Source of the DNA: Cytobacillus oceanisediminis
GTDB taxonomy: Bacteria > Bacillota > Bacilli > Bacillales > Cytobacillaceae
Length of the DNA stretch: 64,000 bases
Assembly (NCBI RefSeq): GCF_004366035.1
Contig: NZ_SOEE01000003.1
Coordinates: forward strand, 62,001 to 126,000
Direction: 5' to 3'
The notes under the pieces are model-generated. The model was not told the DNA's origin. It worked only from the letters and a program-made list of their open reading frames with translations, and did no database searches. How positions within the stretch are numbered: the stretch's first letter is position 1; the number at the start of each line of letters is the position of its first letter. Made by a program: the position numbers and the translations under genes. Shown one piece after another: positions 53,597-62,206 of this stretch.

Positions 53597-53834
53597 AATA
53601 GCTGTCTTTTTTTTATTGGCTATGTTAAAGATAAAGGTTGATTATGATAAACAAAAACTCGCTAATCATAAGATAACGGGTTCGGTTTTGAAGTACAAAA
53701 TTGCAATTTGCGGATAAATAATAAAATTATCTTTCGAATTAACAAGATACACAATAATTGGCATTAAAATTGCTCAGGGCATAAAAGCTCTAAGTGTTTA
53801 TTATACATTGGCTTATTGAACTAACATCACGTAA

Positions 53835-54104
53835 TCACTTATATATTGCCAGGATGGATAGAAAAATACATATTACTGCTGAAGTAAATAAGATGACAGA
53901 AGTTACAAGATTTCTCCTAAATTTAATAGCATATGCACAAAAAAATATTGCCGCAGCTAATTTGGAGCAGCTTTGAAAATAAGCATTATTAGAAAAAAAT
54001 GAACTGCTAAAAATAATTGAAATAAGTAATGTTGCAGAAATTAGTATTTTAAACCACAAAGGCTCTTTTAGGAATTGTTTAATCATAAATTTTATCCACT
54101 GCAT
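53835..54104 (-). CDS. Small three-helix membrane protein, unknown
   Basis: The protein has 89 aa on the minus strand, with AAGGGAG nine bases before ATG. Three hydrophobic segments are seen: FKILISATLLISIIFSSSFF, SKLAAAIFFCAYAI and LVTSVILFTSAVICIFLSIL. No family recognised. It lies just left of the IS element and is very AT-rich. Confidence 0.65.
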   Translation of the reverse strand: MQWIKFMIKQFLKEPLWFKILISATLLISIIFSSSFFSNNAYFQSCSKLAAAIFFCAYAIKFRRNLVTSVILFTSAVICIFLSILAIYK

Positions 54105-54189
54105 AACGGTATAACTCCCTTCAATACACTTTCATTTCTAATTAAACATATGATGTATTCTTGAAAAGTAATACTTACCTTTTGCAATG

Positions 54190-55305
54190 GTTGTAACATA
54201 TGTATTAACAGCGTGATATGTAAAAATCAGGTACAAGAATTATCAAAATGCTATTTCTCGTAGTCTCAATGTTTTAGCAGTTTCCCACGTTCCGAAAACA
54301 CTTGCTAAAATAAGCATTGATTTCTTCTTACTTAATTCACTTTCCATTTTTCTATTGTCAAGGAACTGGAACCAAACTAAATAAAGCTGCAAATACTTCG
54401 TTGATACACCATTGAAACGCTGTATCCATTTCTTTAATCTAGAGTCGTAATTGTTTATATTGTTCAAATGATAAATGCCTTTTTTTACGTATTCTTTCTT
54501 ATTACCATTAATAACTACGTGTTCTAAAGCATTGTTGGCAGTGTAAGACTTGTACGAATTATGGGCATCAGAAATAATCACCGTATCTACTGGCAGATAG
54601 GGTGTAAGAGTTTCATCTATTTGTTCAGTTAAAATCCTTCCCGAACCTACTCTCTTAGATAAAGTGGTCTTATTTCGGTCTCGTGCTACTAAAACACATA
54701 CTTGTTCATTAGATATGCCTCTTTTAGTAGCGGAGCCACCACGCTTCCTAGATTTACGATGTGAAATAACGTTCTGACCTTTAGAGCTTTCCAAAAAATA
54801 GGTCTCATCCACTTCAACAATACCTTCGAACGAATTAATATCTTCTTTCGCTAATGCCGATAACACCTTATGTCTCCAATAAAACGCCGTAACGTGAGTA
54901 ATACCAACGATTTTAGCTGTTTTTCGTAAGGATAGACCTTTTAACATACACTCAATAAAGTTAATCCATTTGTCTGCTTTTTTAGTGCGAAACATAGGTG
55001 AATTAGTAAGGTCACTACTCAATTTTGAACAATCTTTGCATTTGTACCGTTGGCGACCATTTCTTTTGCCATATCTGACAATTGACAAACTTCCGCAATG
55101 ACGACAATGAAATCCACTAGAAAATTTTCTTTCTCTTAATTCATTAATTAACGCACCTTGCTGAGAAACAGAAGGTGTAAAATATCGAGTCAGAAAATCT
55201 AGAATATATTCTTTGTCTTTGTCATTTAAAGTTGCAATATCAGATAGTATGTTTGCGATGGTCATTTGGAGGTACCCCTTTTGTATTTTATACGCTCAGG
55301 ATACC
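54190..55305 (-). mobile_element. IS1595-family insertion sequence
   Basis: An apparently complete element around a 340-aa transposase gene. The ends carry imperfect inverted repeats: on the left AGCGT (54211-54215) and GGTAC (54231-54235), on the right GGTACC (55271-55276) and ACGCT (55292-55296), running out to GGATACC at 55299-55305. The outer left border is approximate, and I could not find a clear 8-bp target duplication. Confidence 0.7.
54243..55265 (-). CDS. IS1595-family transposase
   Basis: The protein has 340 aa. The N-terminal zinc ribbon shows CRHCGS and CKDCSK near residues 54-83, then a helix-turn-helix (GLSLRKTAKIVGITHVTAFYW). The DDE-type core has VDETYFLES, IISDAHNSYKSY and a C-terminal HLNNINNYDSRLKKWI followed by FNGVSTKYLQLYLVW, the style of the ISSod11 group of IS1595. 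No frameshift or stop is seen, so the enzyme may be active. Confidence 0.92.
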   Translation of the reverse strand: MTIANILSDIATLNDKDKEYILDFLTRYFTPSVSQQGALINELRERKFSSGFHCRHCGSLSIVRYGKRNGRQRYKCKDCSKLSSDLTNSPMFRTKKADKWINFIECMLKGLSLRKTAKIVGITHVTAFYWRHKVLSALAKEDINSFEGIVEVDETYFLESSKGQNVISHRKSRKRGGSATKRGISNEQVCVLVARDRNKTTLSKRVGSGRILTEQIDETLTPYLPVDTVIISDAHNSYKSYTANNALEHVVINGNKKEYVKKGIYHLNNINNYDSRLKKWIQRFNGVSTKYLQLYLVWFQFLDNRKMESELSKKKSMLILASVFGTWETAKTLRLREIAF

Positions 55306-55387
55306 ACAATTAAAAAGTAATTATTCAAAATCAACCAAGAACTTTAACATAGCCTTTTTATTTTACCCTTTTCCCCAAATGAAACAA

Positions 55388-55415
55388 GCTGGTACCTCTC
55401 TTAGGGGCACCAGCA
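55388..55415 (-). terminator. Terminator-like hairpin after the DUF169 gene
   Basis: GCTGGT (55388-55393) pairs with ACCAGC (55409-55414) with further pairing inside. On the minus strand it follows the DUF169 stop; the T-tract is poor. Confidence 0.55.
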
Positions 55416-55423
55416 TCAATAAA

Positions 55424-56224
55424 TCAAGGGAGGGTGTCGAACATCTCGTTCAGCTTCTCATAGGTGTCCGGATACTTTGCCTCATACTGAAGGTAGGTTG
55501 GGACAGGGTAGCGCACACCGCCTTTGTGGGTTTGCTGTAATCCCTCAGCAAACTCATCTGCCATGGAAAAAGGAATGGTGAAGGCCATCTCGTGATCATG
55601 AGTCTGACCAAAAACACGGTCTCCATAGCATGGCAGGATCACCTGCGGCTTCCCTGTTTTAATCGTTTTAATAACGATATCGGCACAGTCAGCTCTAGCC
55701 GTAAAAGTGGATGTAATTTCACCGCCCGTATGATAAAGGGCAGCCGCAACCATTCTCATGACTTGGGCTGAATTCCCATAGACAGTGATTACTTCCGGTT
55801 TAAATGCTGCTCTCCCGAGCGGAGCCATTACTATAGTTCCGGCTTCCTCTTTTGAAAATTTAGGGACTGCCGCTTCGGTTAAGGCACCAAGGTCACAGGT
55901 TTTTGTATACATGCCATCTGTTAAGCTTCCTTTAGAGTAATAGTCCAGTTCCTCTTCAAATCCAAAAGCAATTTTGGCAATTGGGCATGATAAGTCTTCT
56001 TTGCCCATGGCAATGGACCAGCCATATCTTCTTGACATTGTCACACCCTGACAGATGCTGAAGGTTTTTCCAAAATCTCTGGCTGGACGCTTTACCCTAT
56101 CAGGAAGTGCTTCTTCTTTTTTCAAAACTCTTATAGCAAGCGGAAAGGTGTCGGGACGCACATATGTAAGAATCGCCGTTTCCAGATCAGAAAGTTTTTG
56201 GGCATGGACCGTTTGCTGCATCAT
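55424..56224 (-). CDS. DUF169 family protein
   Basis: The protein has 266 aa on the minus strand, with AAAGGAGGG before ATG. The DUF169 pattern is seen: PDTFPLAIRVLKKEEALPD, ICQGVTMSRRYGW, EDLSCPIAKIAFGF, IVMAPLGRAAFKPEVITVYG and VILPCYGDRVFGQTHDHEMAFTIP. Conserved Cys residues could hold a metal or Fe-S centre; the function of the family is not established. It is divergent from the SRPBCC gene. Confidence 0.88.
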   Translation of the reverse strand: MMQQTVHAQKLSDLETAILTYVRPDTFPLAIRVLKKEEALPDRVKRPARDFGKTFSICQGVTMSRRYGWSIAMGKEDLSCPIAKIAFGFEEELDYYSKGSLTDGMYTKTCDLGALTEAAVPKFSKEEAGTIVMAPLGRAAFKPEVITVYGNSAQVMRMVAAALYHTGGEITSTFTARADCADIVIKTIKTGKPQVILPCYGDRVFGQTHDHEMAFTIPFSMADEFAEGLQQTHKGGVRYPVPTYLQYEAKYPDTYEKLNEMFDTLP

Positions 56225-56317
56225 TATCCCTCCTTTAGATATAAATATATTTCTGTAAAATATATGGATTAACCTGCATATTTAGGCTTTAATTTAGGAA
56301 ACATCATAATATTCCAG

Positions 56318-56367
56318 TTGACATGAAACCAAAAGGTTTTATATGATTGAAATGAAACCAAAAGGTT
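56318..56367 (+). promoter_or_regulatory. Promoter with two identical operator copies before the SRPBCC/ArsR pair
   Basis: TTGACA at 56318-56323 is followed by ATGAAACCAAAAGGTT at 56323-56338 and the same 16 bases at 56352-56367. Each copy contains AAACC-N4-GGTT, an inverted repeat. The first copy overlaps the -35 and spacer, the second lies near the start site, as expected for repression by the ArsR-type protein encoded in the operon. Confidence 0.7.
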
Positions 56368-56397
56368 ATATTTTATTCATAAAGGGGAGCAAGTAAA

Positions 56398-56814
56398 ATG
56401 GAAACACTTCAGGATATTAAACAAACAGTCCTACTTAATGCGCCTATTGAAAAGGTTTGGAAGAAAGTCTCTACGGCAGAAGGAATTGAAGCCTGGTTTA
56501 TGCCTAATGATTTTAAGGCTGAGCTGGGTTATGAGTTTCATATTCAGTCCCCATTTGGCCCGTCTCCCTGTAAGGTGACAGAACTGGATGAACCTAACCG
56601 CCTTTCTTTTAAATGGGATACAGATGGATGGTTTGTATCTTTCCTATTGAAAGATTTGGGCGGCAAAACTGAATTTACTCTTATACATGGCGGCTGGAAA
56701 CAGTCAGATGAACTGGTTGAGAAAGCTCAAGCGGAGAGTGCGGTTATCCGTGAAAGAATGTCTCAGGGATGGACTGGAATTCTTGCGAAGCTTGGCAAGG
56801 TTGTTGAGGAATAA
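56398..56814 (+). CDS. SRPBCC (AHSA1-like) domain protein
   Basis: The protein has 138 aa. Motifs of the activator-of-Hsp90-like START fold: IKQTVLLNAPIEKVWKKVSTAEGIEAWFMP, then LSFKWDTDGWFVSFLL and FTLIHGGWKQ, and an end with MSQGWTGILAKLGKVVEE. These proteins bind a hydrophobic ligand in a deep cavity; the ligand is unknown. It overlaps the regulator gene by one base, the usual pairing. Confidence 0.9.
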   Translation: METLQDIKQTVLLNAPIEKVWKKVSTAEGIEAWFMPNDFKAELGYEFHIQSPFGPSPCKVTELDEPNRLSFKWDTDGWFVSFLLKDLGGKTEFTLIHGGWKQSDELVEKAQAESAVIRERMSQGWTGILAKLGKVVEE

Positions 56815-57140
56815 TGGGTGTTTCTGCCAGGAAACATGATGTGTTTCAGGCAATCGCCGATCCAACGAGGAGAGAAGTGTTAAGGCTGTTGGCTGAAAAA
56901 GAACGCCCGATCTCAGAGATAAGTGCTCATTTTCCCATAAGCCGGACCGCCATATCAAAACATCTTCATATCCTTTCTGAAGCTGAATTAGTAAAAGGAA
57001 AAAAGGCAGGCAGAGAAAGAATCTATCATCTCCAGCCTGAGCCGCTGACAGAATTAAAGCAATGGCTGTCCTATTATGAACAATTCTGGAATAATAAGCT
57101 GCAAAAACTCAAATATATAGTTGAAGAAGAAAATGAGTGA
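56814..57140 (+). CDS. ArsR-family helix-turn-helix regulator (SdpR-like)
   Basis: The protein has 108 aa. Winged helix: VFQAIADPTRREVLRLLAEKERPISEISAHFPISRTAISKHLHILSEAELV, without the metal-binding CxC of ArsR. It belongs to the group fused or paired with SRPBCC proteins and most likely represses its own operon through the two operator copies upstream. Confidence 0.9.
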   Translation: MGVSARKHDVFQAIADPTRREVLRLLAEKERPISEISAHFPISRTAISKHLHILSEAELVKGKKAGRERIYHLQPEPLTELKQWLSYYEQFWNNKLQKLKYIVEEENE

Positions 57141-57150
57141 TGTCCTGGAA

Positions 57151-57176
57151 AAAGAGCTTCTGCAGCTCTTTTTTCT
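57151..57176 (+). terminator. Terminator after the ArsR-family gene
   Basis: AAGAGCT (57152-57158) pairs with AGCTCTT (57164-57170), followed by TTTT. Confidence 0.85.
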
Positions 57177-57258
57177 TTTGTATAAAAGGAAGGTCTTTAT
57201 TCTTAAAGATATAATATAATGATATTTGTGTTTAATATTTTGTGAAGGAGTCTTTAGG

Positions 57259-58629
57259 ATGTATCAGACGTTTACTTTAATGGAGAAGATCAGGCAAATC
57301 ACCATCATGCTGATTCCTATTTTAATCACGCAGCTTGGCATGTTTGCAATGGTCTTTTTTAATACGATCATGTCGGGAAGATATAATGCTTCCGACCTTG
57401 CAGGCGTAGCGATAGGCTCCTCCATTTGGAATCCTGTTTTTACCGGGCTCAGCGGAATTTTAATGGCTGTATCTCCAATTGCGGCTCAAGCGTTAGGAGA
57501 GAAAAAGAACAAAGAAGTTACTTCTATCGTGAAAAATGGAATTTTTCTGGGCTTTGTTATTGCCTTTGCAGTCATCCTGTTAGGTTCTTTATTGCTTGAC
57601 CCGCTGCTTGATAGCATGAATCTGACTAATGCTGTGGAAGCAACGGCTCGGGGCTATCTTGTGGGACTCAGCTTTGGGATCATTCCTTTATTTATATTTA
57701 ATGTTTTAAGATCTTTCATCTATGCACTCGGCAAAACGAGAGTTGTAATGGTGATTTTGTTTTGTTCACTTCCAATCAATTTCTTCCTGAATTATGTCCT
57801 GATATTTGGCTATTGGGGATTTCCTGAATTGGGAGGAGCAGGAGGAGGGTATGCAACTTCTATTACGTATTGGTTCATCCTTATCATGACTGCTTTTATT
57901 ATAAAAACGAAGGAGCCTTTTTCAAGCTATACGATATTCAGCGGTCTAAATGATTTTTCATGGGATAAATGCAAAGAAATCTTAAAGATTGGAGTACCCA
58001 TGGGATTGTCAATCTTTTTTGAAACGAGTATGTTTGCAGTGGTGACCATCTTAATCAGTAAATTCAATGTGACAACTATTGCCGCGTATCAGTCTGCATT
58101 AAACATTGTTTCATTCCTGTATATGATTCCAATCAGCATCTCAATGGCGCAGACAGTGTTAGTCGGATTTGAAGTGGGTGCAGGCAGGTATAAGGATGCA
58201 AAGTCCTACAGCTGGCTCGGCATCTATTTAGCCGTATTGATTGCCTTGTTTACTGGGCTTCTGGTCGTATTTTTCCGCTATGAAGTCGCAGGTTTTTATT
58301 CCACTGACAGTGCCGTTATTGCGTTAACTGCCCATTTTCTAATTTACGCCCTGTTTTTCCAGGTTTCTGATGCCATCCAAGCTACTGCACAAGCTGCATT
58401 AAGAGGATATAAAGATGTGAATATTTCTTTTGTTATCACATTGATTGCCTATTGGCTGATCTGTCTGCCTGCTGGCTATGTTCTTGCACATTATACCAGC
58501 CTCGGGGCCACTGGATATTGGCTTGGCCTTACCTTCGGGCTTCTTGCTGCAGGTGTTTGTCTTTCAATGAGGCTCATCTTTATCCAGAAGAGGAGATTTA
58601 TCAATGAAGAAGTTCGGGAAGCAGGCTAA
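57259..58629 (+). CDS. MATE family multidrug/Na+ exporter
   Basis: The protein has 456 aa from ATG 57259 with GAAGGAG eight bases upstream. Twelve hydrophobic segments in two halves; motifs ILITQLGMFAMVFFNTIMSGRYNASDLAGVAIG near the start, SGILMAVSPIAAQALGEKKNKEV, and in the second half IGVPMGLSIFFETSMFAVVT. It is the NorM branch. No regulator gene lies in the same direction. Confidence 0.92.
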   Translation: MYQTFTLMEKIRQITIMLIPILITQLGMFAMVFFNTIMSGRYNASDLAGVAIGSSIWNPVFTGLSGILMAVSPIAAQALGEKKNKEVTSIVKNGIFLGFVIAFAVILLGSLLLDPLLDSMNLTNAVEATARGYLVGLSFGIIPLFIFNVLRSFIYALGKTRVVMVILFCSLPINFFLNYVLIFGYWGFPELGGAGGGYATSITYWFILIMTAFIIKTKEPFSSYTIFSGLNDFSWDKCKEILKIGVPMGLSIFFETSMFAVVTILISKFNVTTIAAYQSALNIVSFLYMIPISISMAQTVLVGFEVGAGRYKDAKSYSWLGIYLAVLIALFTGLLVVFFRYEVAGFYSTDSAVIALTAHFLIYALFFQVSDAIQATAQAALRGYKDVNISFVITLIAYWLICLPAGYVLAHYTSLGATGYWLGLTFGLLAAGVCLSMRLIFIQKRRFINEEVREAG

Positions 58630-58675
58630 AAACCGTCTGGCCGTTTATTGCGGCATTGACGGTTTTTTTTTTGTT
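58628..58675 (+). terminator. Terminator after the MATE gene
   Basis: AACCGTC (58631-58637) pairs with GACGGTT (58658-58664), followed by a long T-run. Confidence 0.85.
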
Positions 58676-58679
58676 TTTT

Positions 58680-58712
58680 TGACATCTTCCTGACATATTG
58701 CCCCGATATAGT
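58680..58712 (+). promoter_or_regulatory. Direct repeat TGACAT-N5-TGACAT and -10 before the repeat-protein gene
   Basis: TGACAT stands at 58680-58685 and 58691-58696, an 11-base period typical for OmpR-family response regulators. A TATAGT -10 lies at 58707-58712 without a proper -35. This suggests activation, likely by the response regulator encoded 1.1 kb downstream. Confidence 0.5.
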
Positions 58713-58763
58713 AAAGTCGAGGTTAAGAATGCTTGGCCTTTAAAATAGTCAGGAGGTATAGTG

Positions 58764-59777
58764 ATGAAAAAGACAATCATTGGTGTTAGCCTTGCAGGTT
58801 TAATACTGGCAGGAGGGTATGCAACAACATCTTTTGCAGCAGATACCGAAACTTCTGCAGAAAAAGGCGAGGTAAGCAGGAAATTTAAAAACAAGGGGTT
58901 TGGACATCATGGCAGGGGGGGGACTAATGACTCTGAATCTGTCCTTCAAAGAGCTGAAGAGCTCGGCATTAAAACAGAAGGAAAAGATGGCGAAACCTTA
59001 ATTGGTGAAATCCGGGAAGCAGAAATTCTGAAAGAAGCGAAGGAGCTTGGGATTAAAACGGATGGGAAAGACGCTGAAGACCTTCTGGAGGAAGTAATGA
59101 TTGCTAAGCTGAAAAAGGAAGCTGCAGAAATGGGCATCAAGACAGAAGGAAAAGATGCAGAAGCACTCCATGAAGAAATTGGTACAGCAAAGCTAAAAGA
59201 GGAGGCCAAAGAACTGGGAGTATCAACTGAAGACAAAGATTTGGTTACTCTTAAGAAAGAAATACAGGCTGCTTCATTAAACAAGAAGGCAAAAGAGCTG
59301 GGGATTTCTTCTGATGGAAAAGGTTTGCAGACCTTATCAGAAGAAATATACACAGCATCAGTAAAAAAAGAGGCTGAAAAACTAGGAATCTCCATAGAAG
59401 GCAAAGATATCAGGGAAGCTGCGAAAGAGGTCTTTTCCGTGAAGGTCAAAAAAGAAGCGAAGGAACTTGGCATATCAATAGATGGGAAATTTATTCAGCA
59501 AATTGCTCAAGAGGTTAGGGAGAAAAAAGTGGCTGATCTCGCTAAGGACTTGGGTATTTCCACCAATGATAAATCAACAGCAGACCTTATCGCGGAAATA
59601 GAAGAGAAGGACAGTGCTAAATTACAGGATGTAATTGGAGAAAATTTTATGGGTATTAAAGGGTTGGGCATGAAGGAAATGAGAGGCAGTCATGGACCTG
59701 GGAAAGATGGCAGCATGAGGCAGCGGGTATCAAAAGAAGATCTAACTGATACAAGTACAGATTCAGGCTCTTTGTAA
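58764..59777 (+). CDS. Secreted protein of eight 28-residue repeats
   Basis: The protein has 337 aa; ATG 58764 has AGGAGG ahead (an in-frame GTG at 58761 is less likely). The signal peptide ends near SFAADTET. Residues about 61-285 are eight helical repeats of 28 residues with the consensus A-x-E-L-G-I-x-T-x-G-K-x-x-x-x-L-x-x-E-I. The tail is Gly/Met/Ser-rich and polar. The protein is strongly charged (Lys/Glu). No enzyme motif. Its position directly before a two-component system suggests a sensor partner or target at the cell surface. Confidence 0.85.
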   Translation: MKKTIIGVSLAGLILAGGYATTSFAADTETSAEKGEVSRKFKNKGFGHHGRGGTNDSESVLQRAEELGIKTEGKDGETLIGEIREAEILKEAKELGIKTDGKDAEDLLEEVMIAKLKKEAAEMGIKTEGKDAEALHEEIGTAKLKEEAKELGVSTEDKDLVTLKKEIQAASLNKKAKELGISSDGKGLQTLSEEIYTASVKKEAEKLGISIEGKDIREAAKEVFSVKVKKEAKELGISIDGKFIQQIAQEVREKKVADLAKDLGISTNDKSTADLIAEIEEKDSAKLQDVIGENFMGIKGLGMKEMRGSHGPGKDGSMRQRVSKEDLTDTSTDSGSL

Positions 59778-59785
59778 TAAGTATT

Positions 59786-59818
59786 AAAAATCCTCGTGTA
59801 CAAATCCGGGGATTTTTC
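59786..59818 (+). terminator. Terminator between the repeat-protein gene and the response regulator gene
   Basis: AAAAATCC pairs with GGATTTTT with an imperfect stem (TCG/CGG) and a nine-base loop. It may be partial, allowing some readthrough. Confidence 0.7.
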
Positions 59819-59848
59819 TGTATAGTTAACTTATTGGAGGAAAGTAAA

Positions 59849-60535
59849 ATGAAAAAGATCCTTGTGGCAGAAGATGAATTGGCTATTTCCAGGGTTTTAA
59901 GCGCTTATTTGCAGCGAGAAGGGTTTGAAGTTCTAACAGCATATGATGGCACCGATGCCCTTGAGCAATTTTTCAGTCACACACCTCAGCTTGTGATCCT
60001 GGATATTATGATGCCCGGCATGGATGGATGGAGTGTACTTGAAAAAATTCGTGAAAAAAGTGCATGTCCTGTCATCATGCTTACAGCGCTGGGGGATATT
60101 GATTACAAGTTGAAGGGCCTGAATTCAGGTGCAGATGATTATATTTCAAAGCCTTTTATCGGGGATGAGGTAATTGCACGTGTGAATGCCGTATTACGGC
60201 GATCAGCAAATATGTACACGGATGAACATATAAAACAATATGGAAGCTTAACGATAAATTTTGATGCGCATATTATTTTCCTGAATGGCAAGGAAATAAG
60301 TTTGACCCCGCGGGATTTATCTTTGCTGCTGTTTTTGGCTGAAAGGCCTAACAGGACCTTCACCAGGGATCAGTTGATTGACCATGTCTGGGGAATGGAT
60401 TATGACGGAAGTGACCGTGCTGTCGATTTGGCCGTAAAGAGGATACGGCAGGCATTAACGGACTGGCCGGAAACAGAAGGTGAAATAAGGACGCTCAGAG
60501 GAATGGGGTACCAATTCCATGTTTATGAAAAATAA
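59849..60535 (+). CDS. OmpR-family response regulator
   Basis: The protein has 228 aa from ATG 59849 after GGAGGAAAG. The receiver domain has acidic AEDE, the phospho-Asp in LVILDIMMPGMDGWS near residue 51, a Thr in IMLTALGD and Lys in YISKPF. The C-terminal winged helix ends with RAVDLAVKRIRQAL and RTLRGMGYQF. It overlaps the kinase gene by 17 bases. Confidence 0.93.
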   Translation: MKKILVAEDELAISRVLSAYLQREGFEVLTAYDGTDALEQFFSHTPQLVILDIMMPGMDGWSVLEKIREKSACPVIMLTALGDIDYKLKGLNSGADDYISKPFIGDEVIARVNAVLRRSANMYTDEHIKQYGSLTINFDAHIIFLNGKEISLTPRDLSLLLFLAERPNRTFTRDQLIDHVWGMDYDGSDRAVDLAVKRIRQALTDWPETEGEIRTLRGMGYQFHVYEK

Positions 60536-61940
60536 CAAAAGAACAACACTGCTCCGCTATTGGACAACCCGCTATCTTTTTACACTTGTCATCGGACTTA
60601 TCATACTGGCAGCGGGATCTATGTGGTGGATCAGGCAGACAACTCTTGAAAACCGGTTGAACTTGCTGCAGTACGTTGCTGATGAAACTGCGGGGCGTGT
60701 CGTGCAGCAGGACGGCGGCATAGAATTTGACCCGTTTTTTAACAGAATGCTGGAGGAAAGAGCTAAGCTGCTGGAATTTAAGTTTGACCCCCAGGTTTTT
60801 ATAAGCGATTTAAATGGCCAGATATTATATAAAAAATCTGGGCGTATGCAGAGAAATAACCAGGCTGGTCCCAATCTCGGAACTTTGCCTGCGGATTTGC
60901 TTGAGAACGAAAAGAACGTCCAAAAACTGGAGACACAGGATGGGCAGGCTGTGTATGCGGTCAAGTCGGTGATATCATTCGATAATAACCAGGTTGGATG
61001 GGTCGTGGTGGTCCAAAGCGCAGATGATTTGACGAACGTAAATCAGGAATATTCCTTGTTATTTATCATGCTCACAGGATTGGGTCTCCTCGGATGGAGT
61101 GTTATTTATTTTCTTTCAAGGAAAATTTCGAGGCCCATTCAGGAAGTAGCTCAAGCTGCCTCCAAAGTCAGCGAAGGTGACTATAAAATCGAACTGAATG
61201 CCAGAGCCAATGAGGAAGAGATTCATAATTTAATCATTTCGTTTAAAGAAATGACAGAGCGGCTTATGCACCTTGAAAGACTTCGGGCAGAATTGCTGGC
61301 TGGGGTCACACACGATTTGAAAACTCCTGTGACATCTATAAGCGGCCTAATTCAGGCAGTGCGTGATGATGTTGTAAGCGGGGAAGAAAAAGAGGAATTT
61401 CTTGATATTTCTTTAAAAGAAGTCAGCCGTTTGCAGAAAATGATTGAGGACTTGCTCGATTTCAATTCACTTTCGTCCGGTGCTTTTTCAATCAGGCCCG
61501 AAAACTGTGATATGAATAAGCTCGTGCAAGATATTGTAAGGCAATGGGCACTGGCACAGAAAGGCCATTTTCACTATCGTGTGGAAGTGCCCGCTGAAAC
61601 CTTATGCAGATCAACAGACCCGTACCGTCTGCAGCAGATTATGATTAATTTATTGAATAATGCTTATCATGCCATTGATGAAGATGGCAGAATTACTGTT
61701 ATTTTAAGCGAAAGATTTATTGAGGTTCATGATAATGGTTCAGGAATAGCGGAAGAGGAACAGCCTTATATTTTTGAGCGTTTCTACAGGGGTGAACAGA
61801 AGAAACTGAAAGTAAGAGGGCTCGGCTTGGGCCTTCCATTCAGCAAACTGCTGGCGGGTGCTTTGAACGCAAATTTATTTTTAAAAGAAAGTTCGGCAAA
61901 AGGCAGTATATTTACGATTAAGTGGGAAGAAGAAGGGTAG
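60519..61940 (+). CDS. Sensor histidine kinase
   Basis: The protein has 473 aa (471 if ATG 60525 is used). One membrane segment lies near residue 20 and another near 180, framing an extracellular domain of about 140 residues. HAMP follows (SRKISRPIQEVAQAASKVSEGDY). The phospho-His is in LLAGVTHDLKTPVTSISGL. The ATPase boxes are MINLLNNAYHAI, EVHDNGSGIAEEEQPYIFERFYRG and GLGLGLPFSKLLAG. It partners the response regulator encoded before it. Confidence 0.93.
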   Translation: MFMKNNKRTTLLRYWTTRYLFTLVIGLIILAAGSMWWIRQTTLENRLNLLQYVADETAGRVVQQDGGIEFDPFFNRMLEERAKLLEFKFDPQVFISDLNGQILYKKSGRMQRNNQAGPNLGTLPADLLENEKNVQKLETQDGQAVYAVKSVISFDNNQVGWVVVVQSADDLTNVNQEYSLLFIMLTGLGLLGWSVIYFLSRKISRPIQEVAQAASKVSEGDYKIELNARANEEEIHNLIISFKEMTERLMHLERLRAELLAGVTHDLKTPVTSISGLIQAVRDDVVSGEEKEEFLDISLKEVSRLQKMIEDLLDFNSLSSGAFSIRPENCDMNKLVQDIVRQWALAQKGHFHYRVEVPAETLCRSTDPYRLQQIMINLLNNAYHAIDEDGRITVILSERFIEVHDNGSGIAEEEQPYIFERFYRGEQKKLKVRGLGLGLPFSKLLAGALNANLFLKESSAKGSIFTIKWEEEG

Positions 61941-61978
61941 GTATAAGCGGGGAAGACTTGCTTGCCTATCTTTTTTTT
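61936..61978 (+). terminator. Terminator after the histidine kinase gene
   Basis: GGTAGGTATAAGC pairs imperfectly with GCTTGCCTATC, followed by eight T. The remaining spacer to 62206 shows no gene. Confidence 0.65.
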
Positions 61979-62206
61979 GGAGGTGAATAAAAACTCTCCA
62001 CAATGAGCTGCGGAAAGTTGCATGGATTATGGGCTCGCAGGCGGCAAATTTCAGCAGCTATTTTACATGACTATTTTTCATATTTAATAAGGGTTTAACG
62101 GAAGCATATACATTTTTGACTCTGAAATATTCTTGAGGGTAGAATAATAATGTTCTTTAAATAGATGACTAGATAGCAATCAATGTATAAAATGAGGGGG
62201 CATTCG

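Noticed and set aside
54182..55313. 8-bp target-site duplication around the IS element
   Set aside because: Sequences beside the likely ends (TTTGCAAT and ACAATTAA) do not match, so I give approximate borders only.
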